Shown in pieces: positions 1-5,713 of a stretch of DNA of 5,713 bases (the first letter of the stretch is position 1; each line of letters starts with the position of its first letter). Position numbers and translations under genes: made by a program. Below the pieces are notes generated by a model that was not told the origin of the DNA, ran no database searches, and was given only the letters and a program-made list of their open reading frames with translations. The stretch is taken from positions 1 to 5,713 of the forward strand of contig CAMTPD010000131.1 in the NCBI GenBank assembly GCA_947074265.1, given 5' to 3'. The stretch is from an uncultured Porphyromonadaceae bacterium. GTDB lineage: Bacteria; Bacteroidota; Bacteroidia; Bacteroidales; CAMTPD01.

Positions 1-288
1 ACCAAGAGGAGTTATGCTGATTGCTTTATGTATAGCTGATCCTATAAACCCCAATACTGTAAGAATAATGCTAAAAGCTAAAATATAACTGAGCGGAGCT
101 AGCAACAGGGGCGAAATAAACTCAAACCGCTCAATGTATGCTTCGATCGGAACAGCAACCTTACTTGAGAAATAAACCGCAGCAAGGAGGGCTATAAGCG
201 AAACAACCTGTTTGACGATTCCGTCAAACAGGCCCTTCACAAATCCGAATCCGGTTATCGCAATTATAGCAATATCTAACCAGTTCAT
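1..288 (-). CDS. cvpA: CvpA-family integral membrane protein, N-terminal part (cut by window edge)
   Basis: I translated the minus strand from the ATG at 288-286; the frame stays open for 96 codons to the window edge, so the C-terminal part is missing. The protein begins [20 protein letters not shown] and is strongly hydrophobic, with likely membrane segments near residues 4-20, 25-42 and 60-88. The MNWLDI start, the GFxxKGLFDGxxKQ stretch (residues 15-27) and the TPLG at the visible end fit the CvpA/colicin V production family, whose members are usually about 160-180 residues long with four membrane segments. E. coli CvpA is needed for colicin V production, but the molecular activity of the family is not well defined and no catalytic residues can be named. 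The start codon shares one base with the infB stop (TAATG), which fixes the start and suggests translational coupling. Its placement after infB is common in Bacteroidales. The family call is by recognition, not by a search. Confidence 0.85.
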   Translation of the reverse strand, partial: MNWLDIAIIAITGFGFVKGLFDGIVKQVVSLIALLAAVYFSSKVAVPIEAYIERFEFISPLLLAPLSYILAFSIILTVLGFIGSAIHKAISITPLG

Positions 289-290
289 TA
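286..290 (-). promoter_or_regulatory. TAATG stop/start overlap joining infB and cvpA
   Basis: On the minus strand the infB stop codon TAA (290-288) and the cvpA start ATG (288-286) share one A. This overlap is typical of translational coupling, in which a ribosome ending infB restarts on cvpA. No separate ribosome binding site is obvious, since the preceding bases encode the Lys-rich IF2 C-terminus. The overlap is seen directly; coupling is inferred. Confidence 0.7.
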
Positions 291-3290
291 TAATGTTTTC
301 TTCACTTCTACTTCTTCGTAAGCTTCAATGATGTCACCAACTTTAATATCGTTGTAGTTTGTGATATTCAAACCACATTCATAACCTGTAGCAACTTCTT
401 TCACATCGTCTTTGAAGCGTTTCAATGATCCAAGATCTCCACTGTAGATTACAATACCGTCACGGATAAGTCTGATCTTGTTGTTACGCTTGATCTTACC
501 TTCTTTCACCATACAGCCGGCAACTGTACCCACTTTTGTAATCTTAAATACTTCACGAACTTCAACGTTTGCAACGATCTCTTCCTTAATTTCTGGAGAA
601 AGCATACCTTCCATCGCTGACTTAACCTCTTCGATTGCGTCATAGATGATTGAGTAAAGTCTGATTTCAACACCGTCTCTATCTGCTGCTCTACGAGCCG
701 ACAAAGAAGGACGAACTTGGAAACCGATCACGATTGCATTAGATGCAGCAGCCAAAGTAACGTCTGATTCCGAGATCTGACCTACAGCTTTGTGAATAAC
801 GTTTACTTGAATTTCTGGAGTAGACAAACGAATCAACGAGTCAGACAATGCCTCTACAGATCCGTCCACGTCACCCTTAACAATAACGTTAAGCTCTTGG
901 AAGCTACCTACAGCAATACGACGACCAATATCATCAAGTGTAAGCATTTTCTGAGTTCTCAAACCTTGCTCACGTTGTAATTGCTCACGTTTTGTTGCAA
1001 TTTCTCTTGCTTCTTGCTCTGTTTCAAGAACGTGGAATGTATCACCAGCTTGAGGTGCTCCGTTTAAACCAAGAATCAATACCGGTTCTGCAGGACCTGC
1101 TTCTGTAATACGTTGATTACGCTCATTGAACATTGCTTTTACTCTACCGAAGTGAGTACCAGCAAGAACGATATCACCCATTCTCAATGTACCATTTTGC
1201 ACAAGAACAGTCGATACATAACCACGACCTTTATCTAGTGATGATTCAATAATTGAACCTACGGCACGTTTGTTTGGATTCGCTTTAAGTTCTAGAAGTT
1301 CAGCCTCAAGAACAACTTTCTCTAGAAGCTCTTGTACACCTAAACCTTGTTTTGCTGAAATATCTTGTGACTGATATTTACCACCCCAGTCTTCAACTAG
1401 GTAGTTCATACCAGCTAGTGTTTCCTTAATCTTTTCAGGATTTGCACCAGGTTTGTCAATCTTATTGATTGCAAAGATAATTGGAACACCCGCAGCCGAA
1501 GCGTGGTTAATTGCTTCTGTTGTTTGAGGCATCACATTATCATCTGCTGCAACAATAATGATCGCGATATCTGTAACCTTAGCACCACGAGCACGCATCG
1601 CTGTAAACGCTTCGTGACCCGGAGTATCAAGGAAAGTGATACGACGTCCATCAGGAAGTTTTACGTTGTAAGCACCGATGTGCTGAGTAATACCACCAGC
1701 TTCACCCGCAATCACATTTGTCTTACGGATATTATCAAGAAGAGATGTTTTACCGTGGTCAACGTGTCCCATCACAGTTACAATAGGAGAACGTTCTACC
1801 AAGTCAGCTTCATTATCTTCTTCTTCAGCGATAGCTTCAACAACTTCCGCACTTACGTATTCCGTTTTGTAACCAAATTCTTCAGCTACGATATTAATCG
1901 TTTCAGCATCCAAACGTTGGTTAATAGACACCATCATACCGATGCTCATACAAGTACCAATTACTTCATTGATCGAAACATTCATCATGTTCGCCAAGTC
2001 GTTTGCAGTTACAAACTCAGTAATTTTAAGTACTCTGCTTTCCATTTCCTCCTGCTCAAGCATTTCTTGCTGACGAAGGGATGCAGCATCTCTTTTTTCA
2101 CGACGGTATTTAGCCCCTTTGGTATTTTTACCCTTGTTGGTAAGACGAGCAAGAGTTTCTTTAATTTGCTTTTGAACTTCTTCCTCGCTAACTTCAGCTT
2201 TCACAGGCTTCTTAAGCTTCGATCTTCTATCGTCGTTCGTACGCTTATTCGGATGTGATGGATGAGGTTTTCCTCCAGGATGGTTACCACCTTGGCCGCC
2301 AGTATTTGGACGGTTATTATTACGATTATTGGCAGAATTACCATTTCCGGCATTGTTATCCTGACCTACAACTACCTGCTCTTTTTTAATGCGTGCTCTT
2401 TTTCTTTTTTCAGCATCGCCAGGAGCATTTTGTTGTTTGTTCGGATCAGCTTTTACCGGACGGCCCAAACCACCAGTTCTCTTATTATTATTGTTATTAG
2501 TATCGGTGTTTCTGTCTTTCTTGTCTTCGCGTTCTTTTTTACGCTCTTCCTTAGACTTCTTCTTTGGACGGGTCGACTGATTTAACGTAGAAAGGTCGAT
2601 CTTCCCGGTCACTTTGATATTAGTTTCTAACTTAGGACTATTGAGTCGAAAAACACCATCTGTAGCGTTCTTTGAGGTATTATCTGTCAATGCTTCAGTC
2701 TCCTTTTCTTCTTTCATCGTTTCGTAATCTTCTGAGTCTACTATTTGCTCTTTTTGAGTTAATATTTCCGGTTGATCTGTCTTCTCGTTTTTATGCTGCG
2801 GCTTTGGAGCTACAGGAACAACTTCCTTTACTTCCTCTGGCACAACAACAGTCGACGGAGTAGATTTTTCTGTCTTATTTTTCTTAACAATTGGTTTTTC
2901 CGGTTTCGCCTTTTCAGATTTAGGCTTACTTTCAGATTTCGCAGGTTTACTTTCCAGCTCAATCTTTCCCAATGTTTTAAATTTCGGCAGCATATCTGTC
3001 GGAACTTCGATCTTGATTTCGTGAGAATCTTCAGTACCTGGCATGACATCATCTAAAGAGACAACCTCATTTTTTCTTTCTTTATGAGATCTCTCATAAG
3101 AGAATCGTTCAGACTTTTCTTTTTGGATTTTGTCTTTTCCAAATTCTTTTACGAGCAAAGCATACTGTTCGTCACTAATCTTAGTATTGGGATTGCTTTC
3201 TATTTCAACCCCAGTCTTCTGCAGGAATTCAACAACTGTGCCGATCCCTACATTTAAATCTCTTGTTACTTTATTTAATCTTATAGACAT
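288..3290 (-). CDS. infB: Translation initiation factor IF2
   Basis: IF2 is the GTPase that places formyl-Met-tRNA on the 30S subunit and promotes 50S joining. The protein has 1000 residues. A first IF2_N-type domain covers residues 1-50 ([20 protein letters not shown]). A long Lys/Glu-rich, probably disordered linker follows (about 55-415), with an Asn/Gly/Pro-rich part at 262-345. A second IF2_N domain is at 417-478. The GTPase domain has all its motifs: GHVDHGKT 508-515, GGIT 532-535, DTPGHE 555-560, NKID 609-612 and SAK 645-647. Domain II (about 675-765), IF-2 domain 3 (about 785-890) and the C-terminal domain that binds fMet-tRNA (about 905-1000) complete it. It is longer than E. coli IF2 (890), through the linker. 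I chose the ATG at 3290 because [15 protein letters not shown] is the family N-terminus; longer starts at 3332 (ATG) or 3365 (TTG) would run into nusA. AAAGGAG lies only one base before this ATG. It is third in the rimP operon, 19 bases after nusA, and appears intact. Confidence 0.97.
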   Translation of the reverse strand: MSIRLNKVTRDLNVGIGTVVEFLQKTGVEIESNPNTKISDEQYALLVKEFGKDKIQKEKSERFSYERSHKERKNEVVSLDDVMPGTEDSHEIKIEVPTDMLPKFKTLGKIELESKPAKSESKPKSEKAKPEKPIVKKNKTEKSTPSTVVVPEEVKEVVPVAPKPQHKNEKTDQPEILTQKEQIVDSEDYETMKEEKETEALTDNTSKNATDGVFRLNSPKLETNIKVTGKIDLSTLNQSTRPKKKSKEERKKEREDKKDRNTDTNNNNNKRTGGLGRPVKADPNKQQNAPGDAEKRKRARIKKEQVVVGQDNNAGNGNSANNRNNNRPNTGGQGGNHPGGKPHPSHPNKRTNDDRRSKLKKPVKAEVSEEEVQKQIKETLARLTNKGKNTKGAKYRREKRDAASLRQQEMLEQEEMESRVLKITEFVTANDLANMMNVSINEVIGTCMSIGMMVSINQRLDAETINIVAEEFGYKTEYVSAEVVEAIAEEEDNEADLVERSPIVTVMGHVDHGKTSLLDNIRKTNVIAGEAGGITQHIGAYNVKLPDGRRITFLDTPGHEAFTAMRARGAKVTDIAIIIVAADDNVMPQTTEAINHASAAGVPIIFAINKIDKPGANPEKIKETLAGMNYLVEDWGGKYQSQDISAKQGLGVQELLEKVVLEAELLELKANPNKRAVGSIIESSLDKGRGYVSTVLVQNGTLRMGDIVLAGTHFGRVKAMFNERNQRITEAGPAEPVLILGLNGAPQAGDTFHVLETEQEAREIATKREQLQREQGLRTQKMLTLDDIGRRIAVGSFQELNVIVKGDVDGSVEALSDSLIRLSTPEIQVNVIHKAVGQISESDVTLAAASNAIVIGFQVRPSLSARRAADRDGVEIRLYSIIYDAIEEVKSAMEGMLSPEIKEEIVANVEVREVFKITKVGTVAGCMVKEGKIKRNNKIRLIRDGIVIYSGDLGSLKRFKDDVKEVATGYECGLNITNYNDIKVGDIIEAYEEVEVKKTL
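2271..2507 (-). other. Low-complexity Asn/Gly/Pro-rich part of the IF2 linker
   Basis: These bases encode IF2 residues 262-340. They include five consecutive Asn codons (2484-2498, AAT with one AAC) and an Asn/Gly-rich stretch at residues 311-340 (2271-2360) containing [15 protein letters not shown]. Near-repeat AAT/AAC codons make this a candidate for slippage and length change between strains. The linker between the two IF2_N domains varies greatly in length and composition across bacteria, so this is probably a neutral spacer. The repetition is seen; strain variation is inferred. Confidence 0.6.
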
Positions 3291-3309
3291 ACTCCTTTGT
3301 CGTAAAACA
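3291..3309 (-). promoter_or_regulatory. nusA-infB spacer with a purine-rich, Shine-Dalgarno-like tract
   Basis: The 19 bases between the nusA stop and the infB ATG end in ACAAAGGAGT. AAAGGAG matches the classical Shine-Dalgarno core but is separated from the ATG by one base, where 5-9 is usual. Bacteroidota generally make little use of Shine-Dalgarno pairing, and no in-frame ATG lies downstream at a better distance, so the motif supports the chosen start by position rather than by spacing. No terminator or promoter was seen here. Confidence 0.4.
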
Positions 3310-4596
3310 TTATTTATTGTCTGAACCCTCATCAAGCGACTGTTCTTCAGCAAATTCTGCTGCAAGGATCGATACTAGATCCTGAACTGTCGATTCTTCC
3401 AAGTCTGCGCGCTCCATAATCTCTTCTGGTGTAAGAGCTAATACTGATTTAGCTGTATAACAACCAACGTTTTTAAGAGCTTCGATTACCCATACATCAA
3501 TTTCATCGGCAAACTCGTCTAGGTAAATATCTTCTTCATCAGCTCCTTCAATATCGCGAATTACATCAATTGTATATTCGGTCAACATACAAGCCAATTT
3601 AATATTCATACCACCTTTACCAATTGCCAGAGATACTTCTTCCGGACGCAAAAAGACTTCTGCTTTTCGCTCTTCTTCATTGATACGGATTGAAGAAACC
3701 TTTGCCGGACTAAGTGCACGCTGAATAAACAATGAAGCATTAGCTGTATAGTTAATAACATCAATGTTTTCATTTCTCAACTCACGCACAATTCCATGAA
3801 TTCTTGAACCTTTCATACCTACACAAGCTCCAACAGGATCGATACGATCATCGTATGATTCTACTGCAACTTTAGCTCTTTCTCCAGGAATACGAGCAAT
3901 TTTGCGTAGTGTAATTAGACCATCGTTGATCTCAGGAACTTCAAGTTCGAACAATCGTTGAAGGAACATTGGTGATGTTCTCGACAAGATAATCTTCGGA
4001 TTGTTGTTTCTATTCTCAACACGTAAGATGATTGCTCTTACAGTCTCACCTTTACGATAAAAATCGCTTGGTATTTGTTCGTTTTTAGGAAGAAGCAACT
4101 CATTTCCTTCATCATCCAACAATAGAATCTCTTTTTTCCATACCTGATAAACATCAGCAGCTATAATCTGACCGAACTTATCTTTGTATTTAGCATAAAG
4201 AGTATCTTTTTGTAATTCAAGAATCTTAGACGCAAGAGTTTGACGGAGATTTAAGATTGCACGACGGCCAAAGTCTGCAAAGTGTACCTCATCGGTTACC
4301 TCTTCACCAACTTCATAGTCTTTGTCAATCTTTTTGGCTTCGGATAATGAGATCTGAATATTTGAATCTTCCAGATCATCATCAGCAACCACTTCTCTGT
4401 TTCTCCAGATCTCAAAGTCTCCTTTATCAGGATTAATGATCACGTCGTAGTTTTCATCTGTTCCAAACATCTTTGCGATTACGCTGCGGAACGATTCCTC
4501 CAATACACTAATCATCGTAGTTCTGTCGATATTCTTAAGTTCCTTGAACTCCGAAAATGTATCAATCATGCTGATTGTCTCCTCTTTCTTGGCCAT
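3310..4596 (-). CDS. nusA: Transcription termination/antitermination factor NusA
   Basis: NusA binds RNA polymerase and nascent RNA, and modulates pausing, intrinsic termination and antitermination. The 428-residue protein shows the family layout: an N-terminal RNA polymerase-binding domain (about 1-135, with [17 protein letters not shown] at 109-125), an S1 RNA-binding domain (about 137-205), KH1 (about 230-295, with the [14 protein letters not shown] loop at 256-269) and KH2 (about 300-350, with GKGG at 326-329). An acidic segment (351-366) leads to a C-terminal helical domain (about 366-415) resembling the helix-hairpin-helix repeats that follow KH2 in longer NusA proteins. It is shorter than E. 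coli NusA (495, two such repeats) and longer than B. subtilis NusA (371, none). The ATG at 4596 gives [10 protein letters not shown], 4 bases after the rimP stop; ATG at residue 10 is a less likely alternative. The gene looks complete and may control its own operon through the leader hairpin at 5081-5113. Confidence 0.97.
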   Translation of the reverse strand: MAKKEETISMIDTFSEFKELKNIDRTTMISVLEESFRSVIAKMFGTDENYDVIINPDKGDFEIWRNREVVADDDLEDSNIQISLSEAKKIDKDYEVGEEVTDEVHFADFGRRAILNLRQTLASKILELQKDTLYAKYKDKFGQIIAADVYQVWKKEILLLDDEGNELLLPKNEQIPSDFYRKGETVRAIILRVENRNNNPKIILSRTSPMFLQRLFELEVPEINDGLITLRKIARIPGERAKVAVESYDDRIDPVGACVGMKGSRIHGIVRELRNENIDVINYTANASLFIQRALSPAKVSSIRINEEERKAEVFLRPEEVSLAIGKGGMNIKLACMLTEYTIDVIRDIEGADEEDIYLDEFADEIDVWVIEALKNVGCYTAKSVLALTPEEIMERADLEESTVQDLVSILAAEFAEEQSLDEGSDNK

Positions 4597-4600
4597 AATC

Positions 4601-5068
4601 CTACTTGAATCTTATTAAGTATTTTGTATTTTTAATTTCGTCGAATGAATAGTTTTGATCTTCTACGATCGTTTGTTTACGTTTGGCCCCTTCAGGCTTG
4701 ATCTGTTTTGTTACCGATAGTACTATACCATCAGTTGTGGCATCTTTAAGAACACCTGTAAGCTTCACTCCCTTATTTAAAAGCACTTCAACTTCATTAC
4801 CAATATTCTTATGATACTGACGTAGCACTTTAAAAGGAGAAGTTACACCAGCCGAGCCAACTTCTAGTTCATAGTCCTCAACTTCTCTGTCTAGATGTTC
4901 TTCTACATATTTACTCAAACCAATACAATCGTCAATCGAAACAGCTTCATCGTTGTCTATTTCTATAACAATCAAGTTTCCTGGTTTGATTTGCACATCA
5001 ACTAGATAATTATCTGTGGAATCCAAATACGACTCAGCCAATTGAGTCACAATGTTTTTATCTATCAT
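4601..5068 (-). CDS. rimP: Ribosome maturation factor RimP
   Basis: RimP binds the free 30S subunit and helps its late assembly. The protein has 155 residues, normal for the family. It has an N-terminal alpha/beta domain (about 1-75) with LVDVQIKPGN at 22-31, IDNDEAVSIDDC at 37-48 and LEVGSAGVTSPFK at 68-80, then an SH3-like C-terminal domain (about 82-155). The ATG at 5068 starts MIDKNIVTQLAES, matching the usual N-terminus of RimP in Bacteroidales. The frame is open further upstream: ATG-ATG at 5119/5116 would add 17 or 16 residues, and a TTG at 5188 would add 40 but lies upstream of the predicted promoter. No good Shine-Dalgarno sequence precedes the 5068 start (CTTAAAACTACGCGT), which is normal in this phylum. 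As first gene of the rimP-nusA-infB-cvpA operon it lies directly behind a terminator-like leader hairpin. Confidence 0.95.
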   Translation of the reverse strand: MIDKNIVTQLAESYLDSTDNYLVDVQIKPGNLIVIEIDNDEAVSIDDCIGLSKYVEEHLDREVEDYELEVGSAGVTSPFKVLRQYHKNIGNEVEVLLNKGVKLTGVLKDATTDGIVLSVTKQIKPEGAKRKQTIVEDQNYSFDEIKNTKYLIRFK

Positions 5069-5119
5069 ACGCGTAGTTTTAAGAATAAAAAAGAGGGAAC
5101 TATCCGCCCCCTCCATCAT
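5069..5119 (-). other. In-frame ATG-ATG extension of rimP running through the leader hairpin
   Basis: Two adjacent ATG codons at 5119-5117 and 5116-5114 are in frame with rimP with no stop between. They encode MMEGADSSLFFILKTTR before the RimP start. The first ATG lies about 10 bases after the predicted transcription start, preceded by AAGAGG, which is too close for an ordinary Shine-Dalgarno site. The peptide does not look like part of the RimP fold, so use as the main start is unlikely. The frame is visible; translation is unproven. Confidence 0.3.
5081..5113 (-). terminator. Terminator-like hairpin in the rimP leader (candidate attenuator)
   Basis: Read on the minus strand, GAGGGGGC (5113-5106) pairs with GTTCCCTC (5100-5093) around the loop GGATA, giving eight pairs of which two are G-U. 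It is followed directly by TTTTTTATTCTT (5092-5081). This has the shape of an intrinsic terminator with an imperfect stem and a broken distal U-tract. It lies between the predicted promoter and the rimP ATG, about 12 bases past the second in-frame ATG pair's first base region and 24 bases before rimP. The upstream tRNA has its own terminator, so this hairpin is unlikely to serve that gene. Stem and U-tract are seen; termination in the cell is inferred. Confidence 0.65.
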
Positions 5120-5133
5120 CCTCTTATCAATTG

Positions 5134-5164
5134 CAAATATACAAATAATCAACCACTTTACAAA
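5134..5164 (-). promoter_or_regulatory. Bacteroidota-type promoter of the rimP-nusA-infB operon
   Basis: On the minus strand TTTG (5164-5161) is followed after exactly 19 bases by TATATTTG (5141-5134). This matches the -33 TTTG and -7 TAnnTTTG elements of the main sigma factor in Bacteroides and relatives, at a typical spacing. Transcription would begin near 5126-5130, giving a leader of about 60 bases before the rimP ATG. The weaker candidate TAATTTTG (5212-5205) has no TTTG at the right distance. Confidence 0.7.
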
Positions 5165-5615
5165 AGCAAAGCCTGTTTTTAGCACCAAAGTCCAAGGGGT
5201 GACACAAAATTAACGCAAAATAGGAGTTAATAATACATAACAGATAAAAACAACACGAATCCCTTTTTGCGCACTCAAGCTTAATAAACCCTGAATTCAG
5301 ACGAATAAATCATTACACTGAACTATTGATTTTCTTACAAAATAAGGGGATTGAACACGTCTCAAACTATATTCATTATCAGCAAATTAGAACAAAAACG
5401 TCGAACAGACATCAAAAATCATCTAGAACTTTTTTATCAAGGATTTGGCTCAAACACAATCAACACTTTAACTATCAAGACTATAACACAAAACGAACAT
5501 CAAAAATAAAAACGTAAACAACTAACAATCAACCAAGTAATAAAACACAAAGAAAAGAATATTTGCTCAAAAGACAACACCAAACCACAATGTTAAAAGC
5601 AGATTTGCACATAAC
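5165..5615. other. AT-rich intergenic region without a credible gene
   Basis: These 451 bases separate the tRNA terminator from the operon promoter. Frames on both strands are short; the longest on the plus strand (5326-5517, 63 codons) is Lys/Thr/Asn/His-rich with no recognisable domain and follows base composition. From 5461 to 5580 the plus strand is extremely asymmetric: by hand count 68 A, 25 C, 19 T and 8 G. A perfect 10-base palindrome, CTGAATTCAG, lies at 5291-5300. No tRNA, strong hairpin with U-tract, array of repeats or IS end was seen. An unrecognised small RNA cannot be excluded. Confidence 0.6.
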
Positions 5616-5644
5616 AAAAAAGGCCTACTTTTCAGTAGACCTTT
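5616..5644 (-). terminator. Intrinsic terminator of the tRNA gene
   Basis: On the minus strand AAAGGTCTACT (5644-5634) pairs with AGTAGGCCTTT (5629-5619) around a GAAA tetraloop, giving eleven continuous pairs with one U-G wobble. The stem runs into a tract of six T (5621-5616). It starts 8 bases after the tRNA 3' end. On the plus strand the wobble becomes a C-A mismatch and no T-tract of that length follows, so the structure is oriented for minus-strand transcripts. Confidence 0.9.
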
Positions 5645-5652
5645 GTATTTTG

Positions 5653-5713
5653 TAGCGAGACCCGGGATTGAACCGGGGACCTCATGATTATGAATCATGC
5701 GCTCTAACCAGCT
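5653..5713 (-). tRNA. tRNA with anticodon CAU, probably elongator tRNA-Met (5' end beyond window)
   Basis: The minus strand shows 61 bases of a tRNA: the D-loop and 3' D-stem strand (AGCTGGTTAGAGC), an anticodon stem CATGA/TCATG around the loop TTCATAA with anticodon CAT, the variable loop AGGTC, a T-arm CCCGG-TTCAATC-CCGGG, the 3' acceptor strand TCTCGCT and discriminator A. About 13 bases of the 5' end lie outside, for a full length near 74. CCA is not encoded (CAA follows). The anticodon stem lacks the three G-C pairs of initiator tRNA, so elongator Met is favoured; a CAU tRNA-Ile read after lysidine modification is the main alternative and needs the missing 5' half to settle. The T-loop reads TTCAATC, standard at its conserved positions. 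A strong terminator follows it. Confidence 0.9.

Noticed and set aside
1503..2258. 251-codon open frame on the plus strand, opposite infB
   Set aside because: It lies entirely over the conserved IF2 GTPase and second IF2_N coding region. Its product is rich in Cys, His, Ser, Thr and Phe, as expected for an antisense shadow, and shows no domain.
2262..2585. Hydrophobic 107-codon plus-strand frame that looks like a membrane protein
   Set aside because: It is the complement of the Lys/Glu/Asn-rich IF2 linker; antisense of AAA/GAA/AAT codons yields Phe/Leu/Ile/Ser, giving false membrane segments.
3281..3310. Nine-codon minigene (ATG overlapping the nusA stop as TAATG, ending TAA just inside infB)
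   Set aside because: The overlap geometry is neat for termination-reinitiation, but a frame this short is easily chance and nothing else supports it.
5183..5201. CACC/GGTG inverted repeat just upstream of the operon promoter
   Set aside because: Only four pairs with an eleven-base loop; too weak to call an operator or hairpin.
5205..5212. Second -7-like box TAATTTTG on the minus strand
   Set aside because: No TTTG or TTG element was found about 19 bases upstream, and a much better promoter lies closer to rimP.
5291..5300. Perfect palindrome CTGAATTCAG
   Set aside because: A single 10-base palindrome is expected by chance at this scale; it has no partner copy and no gene close enough to regulate.
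5326..5517. 63-codon plus-strand frame in the intergenic region
   Set aside because: Composition follows the A-rich strand, there is no recognisable domain, no promoter match was found on the plus strand, and the region is otherwise non-coding.

Overview
This window is a housekeeping translation/transcription operon of a bacterium in the phylum Bacteroidota, most likely order Bacteroidales. All genes are on the minus strand. The assignment rests on four things: the gene order rimP-nusA-infB-cvpA; the sequence style of NusA (a 428-residue form opening [17 protein letters not shown]); a very long IF2 (1000 residues) with a Lys/Glu/Asn-rich linker; and a promoter of the Bacteroidota type (TTTG, 19 bases, TATATTTG) in place of a sigma70 -35/-10 pair. 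The genus cannot be told from the sequence alone.

In the direction of transcription (right to left), the window opens with the 3' part of a tRNA with anticodon CAU, probably elongator tRNA-Met, cut by the window edge and followed by a strong intrinsic terminator (5616-5644). About 450 bases of AT-rich sequence without a credible gene follow. The operon promoter (5134-5164) and a short leader come next. The leader holds a terminator-like hairpin with a U-tract (5081-5113). After it lie rimP (ribosome maturation factor), nusA (transcription elongation/termination factor), infB (translation initiation factor IF2) and the start of a cvpA-family membrane protein gene, which runs off the left edge. 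The genes are tightly packed: 4 bases between rimP and nusA, 19 between nusA and infB, and a one-base TAATG overlap between infB and cvpA.

The genes link transcription to ribosome production. RimP helps assemble the 30S subunit, NusA controls RNA polymerase pausing, termination and antitermination, and IF2 brings initiator tRNA to the 30S subunit and drives subunit joining. No mobile element, CRISPR array or accessory system is visible. The most interesting signal is the leader hairpin. It resembles a weak intrinsic terminator between promoter and rimP, so NusA may control its own operon by attenuation, as is known for the equivalent operon of Bacillus subtilis. An in-frame ATG-ATG pair just before the hairpin suggests translation could also bear on this switch.
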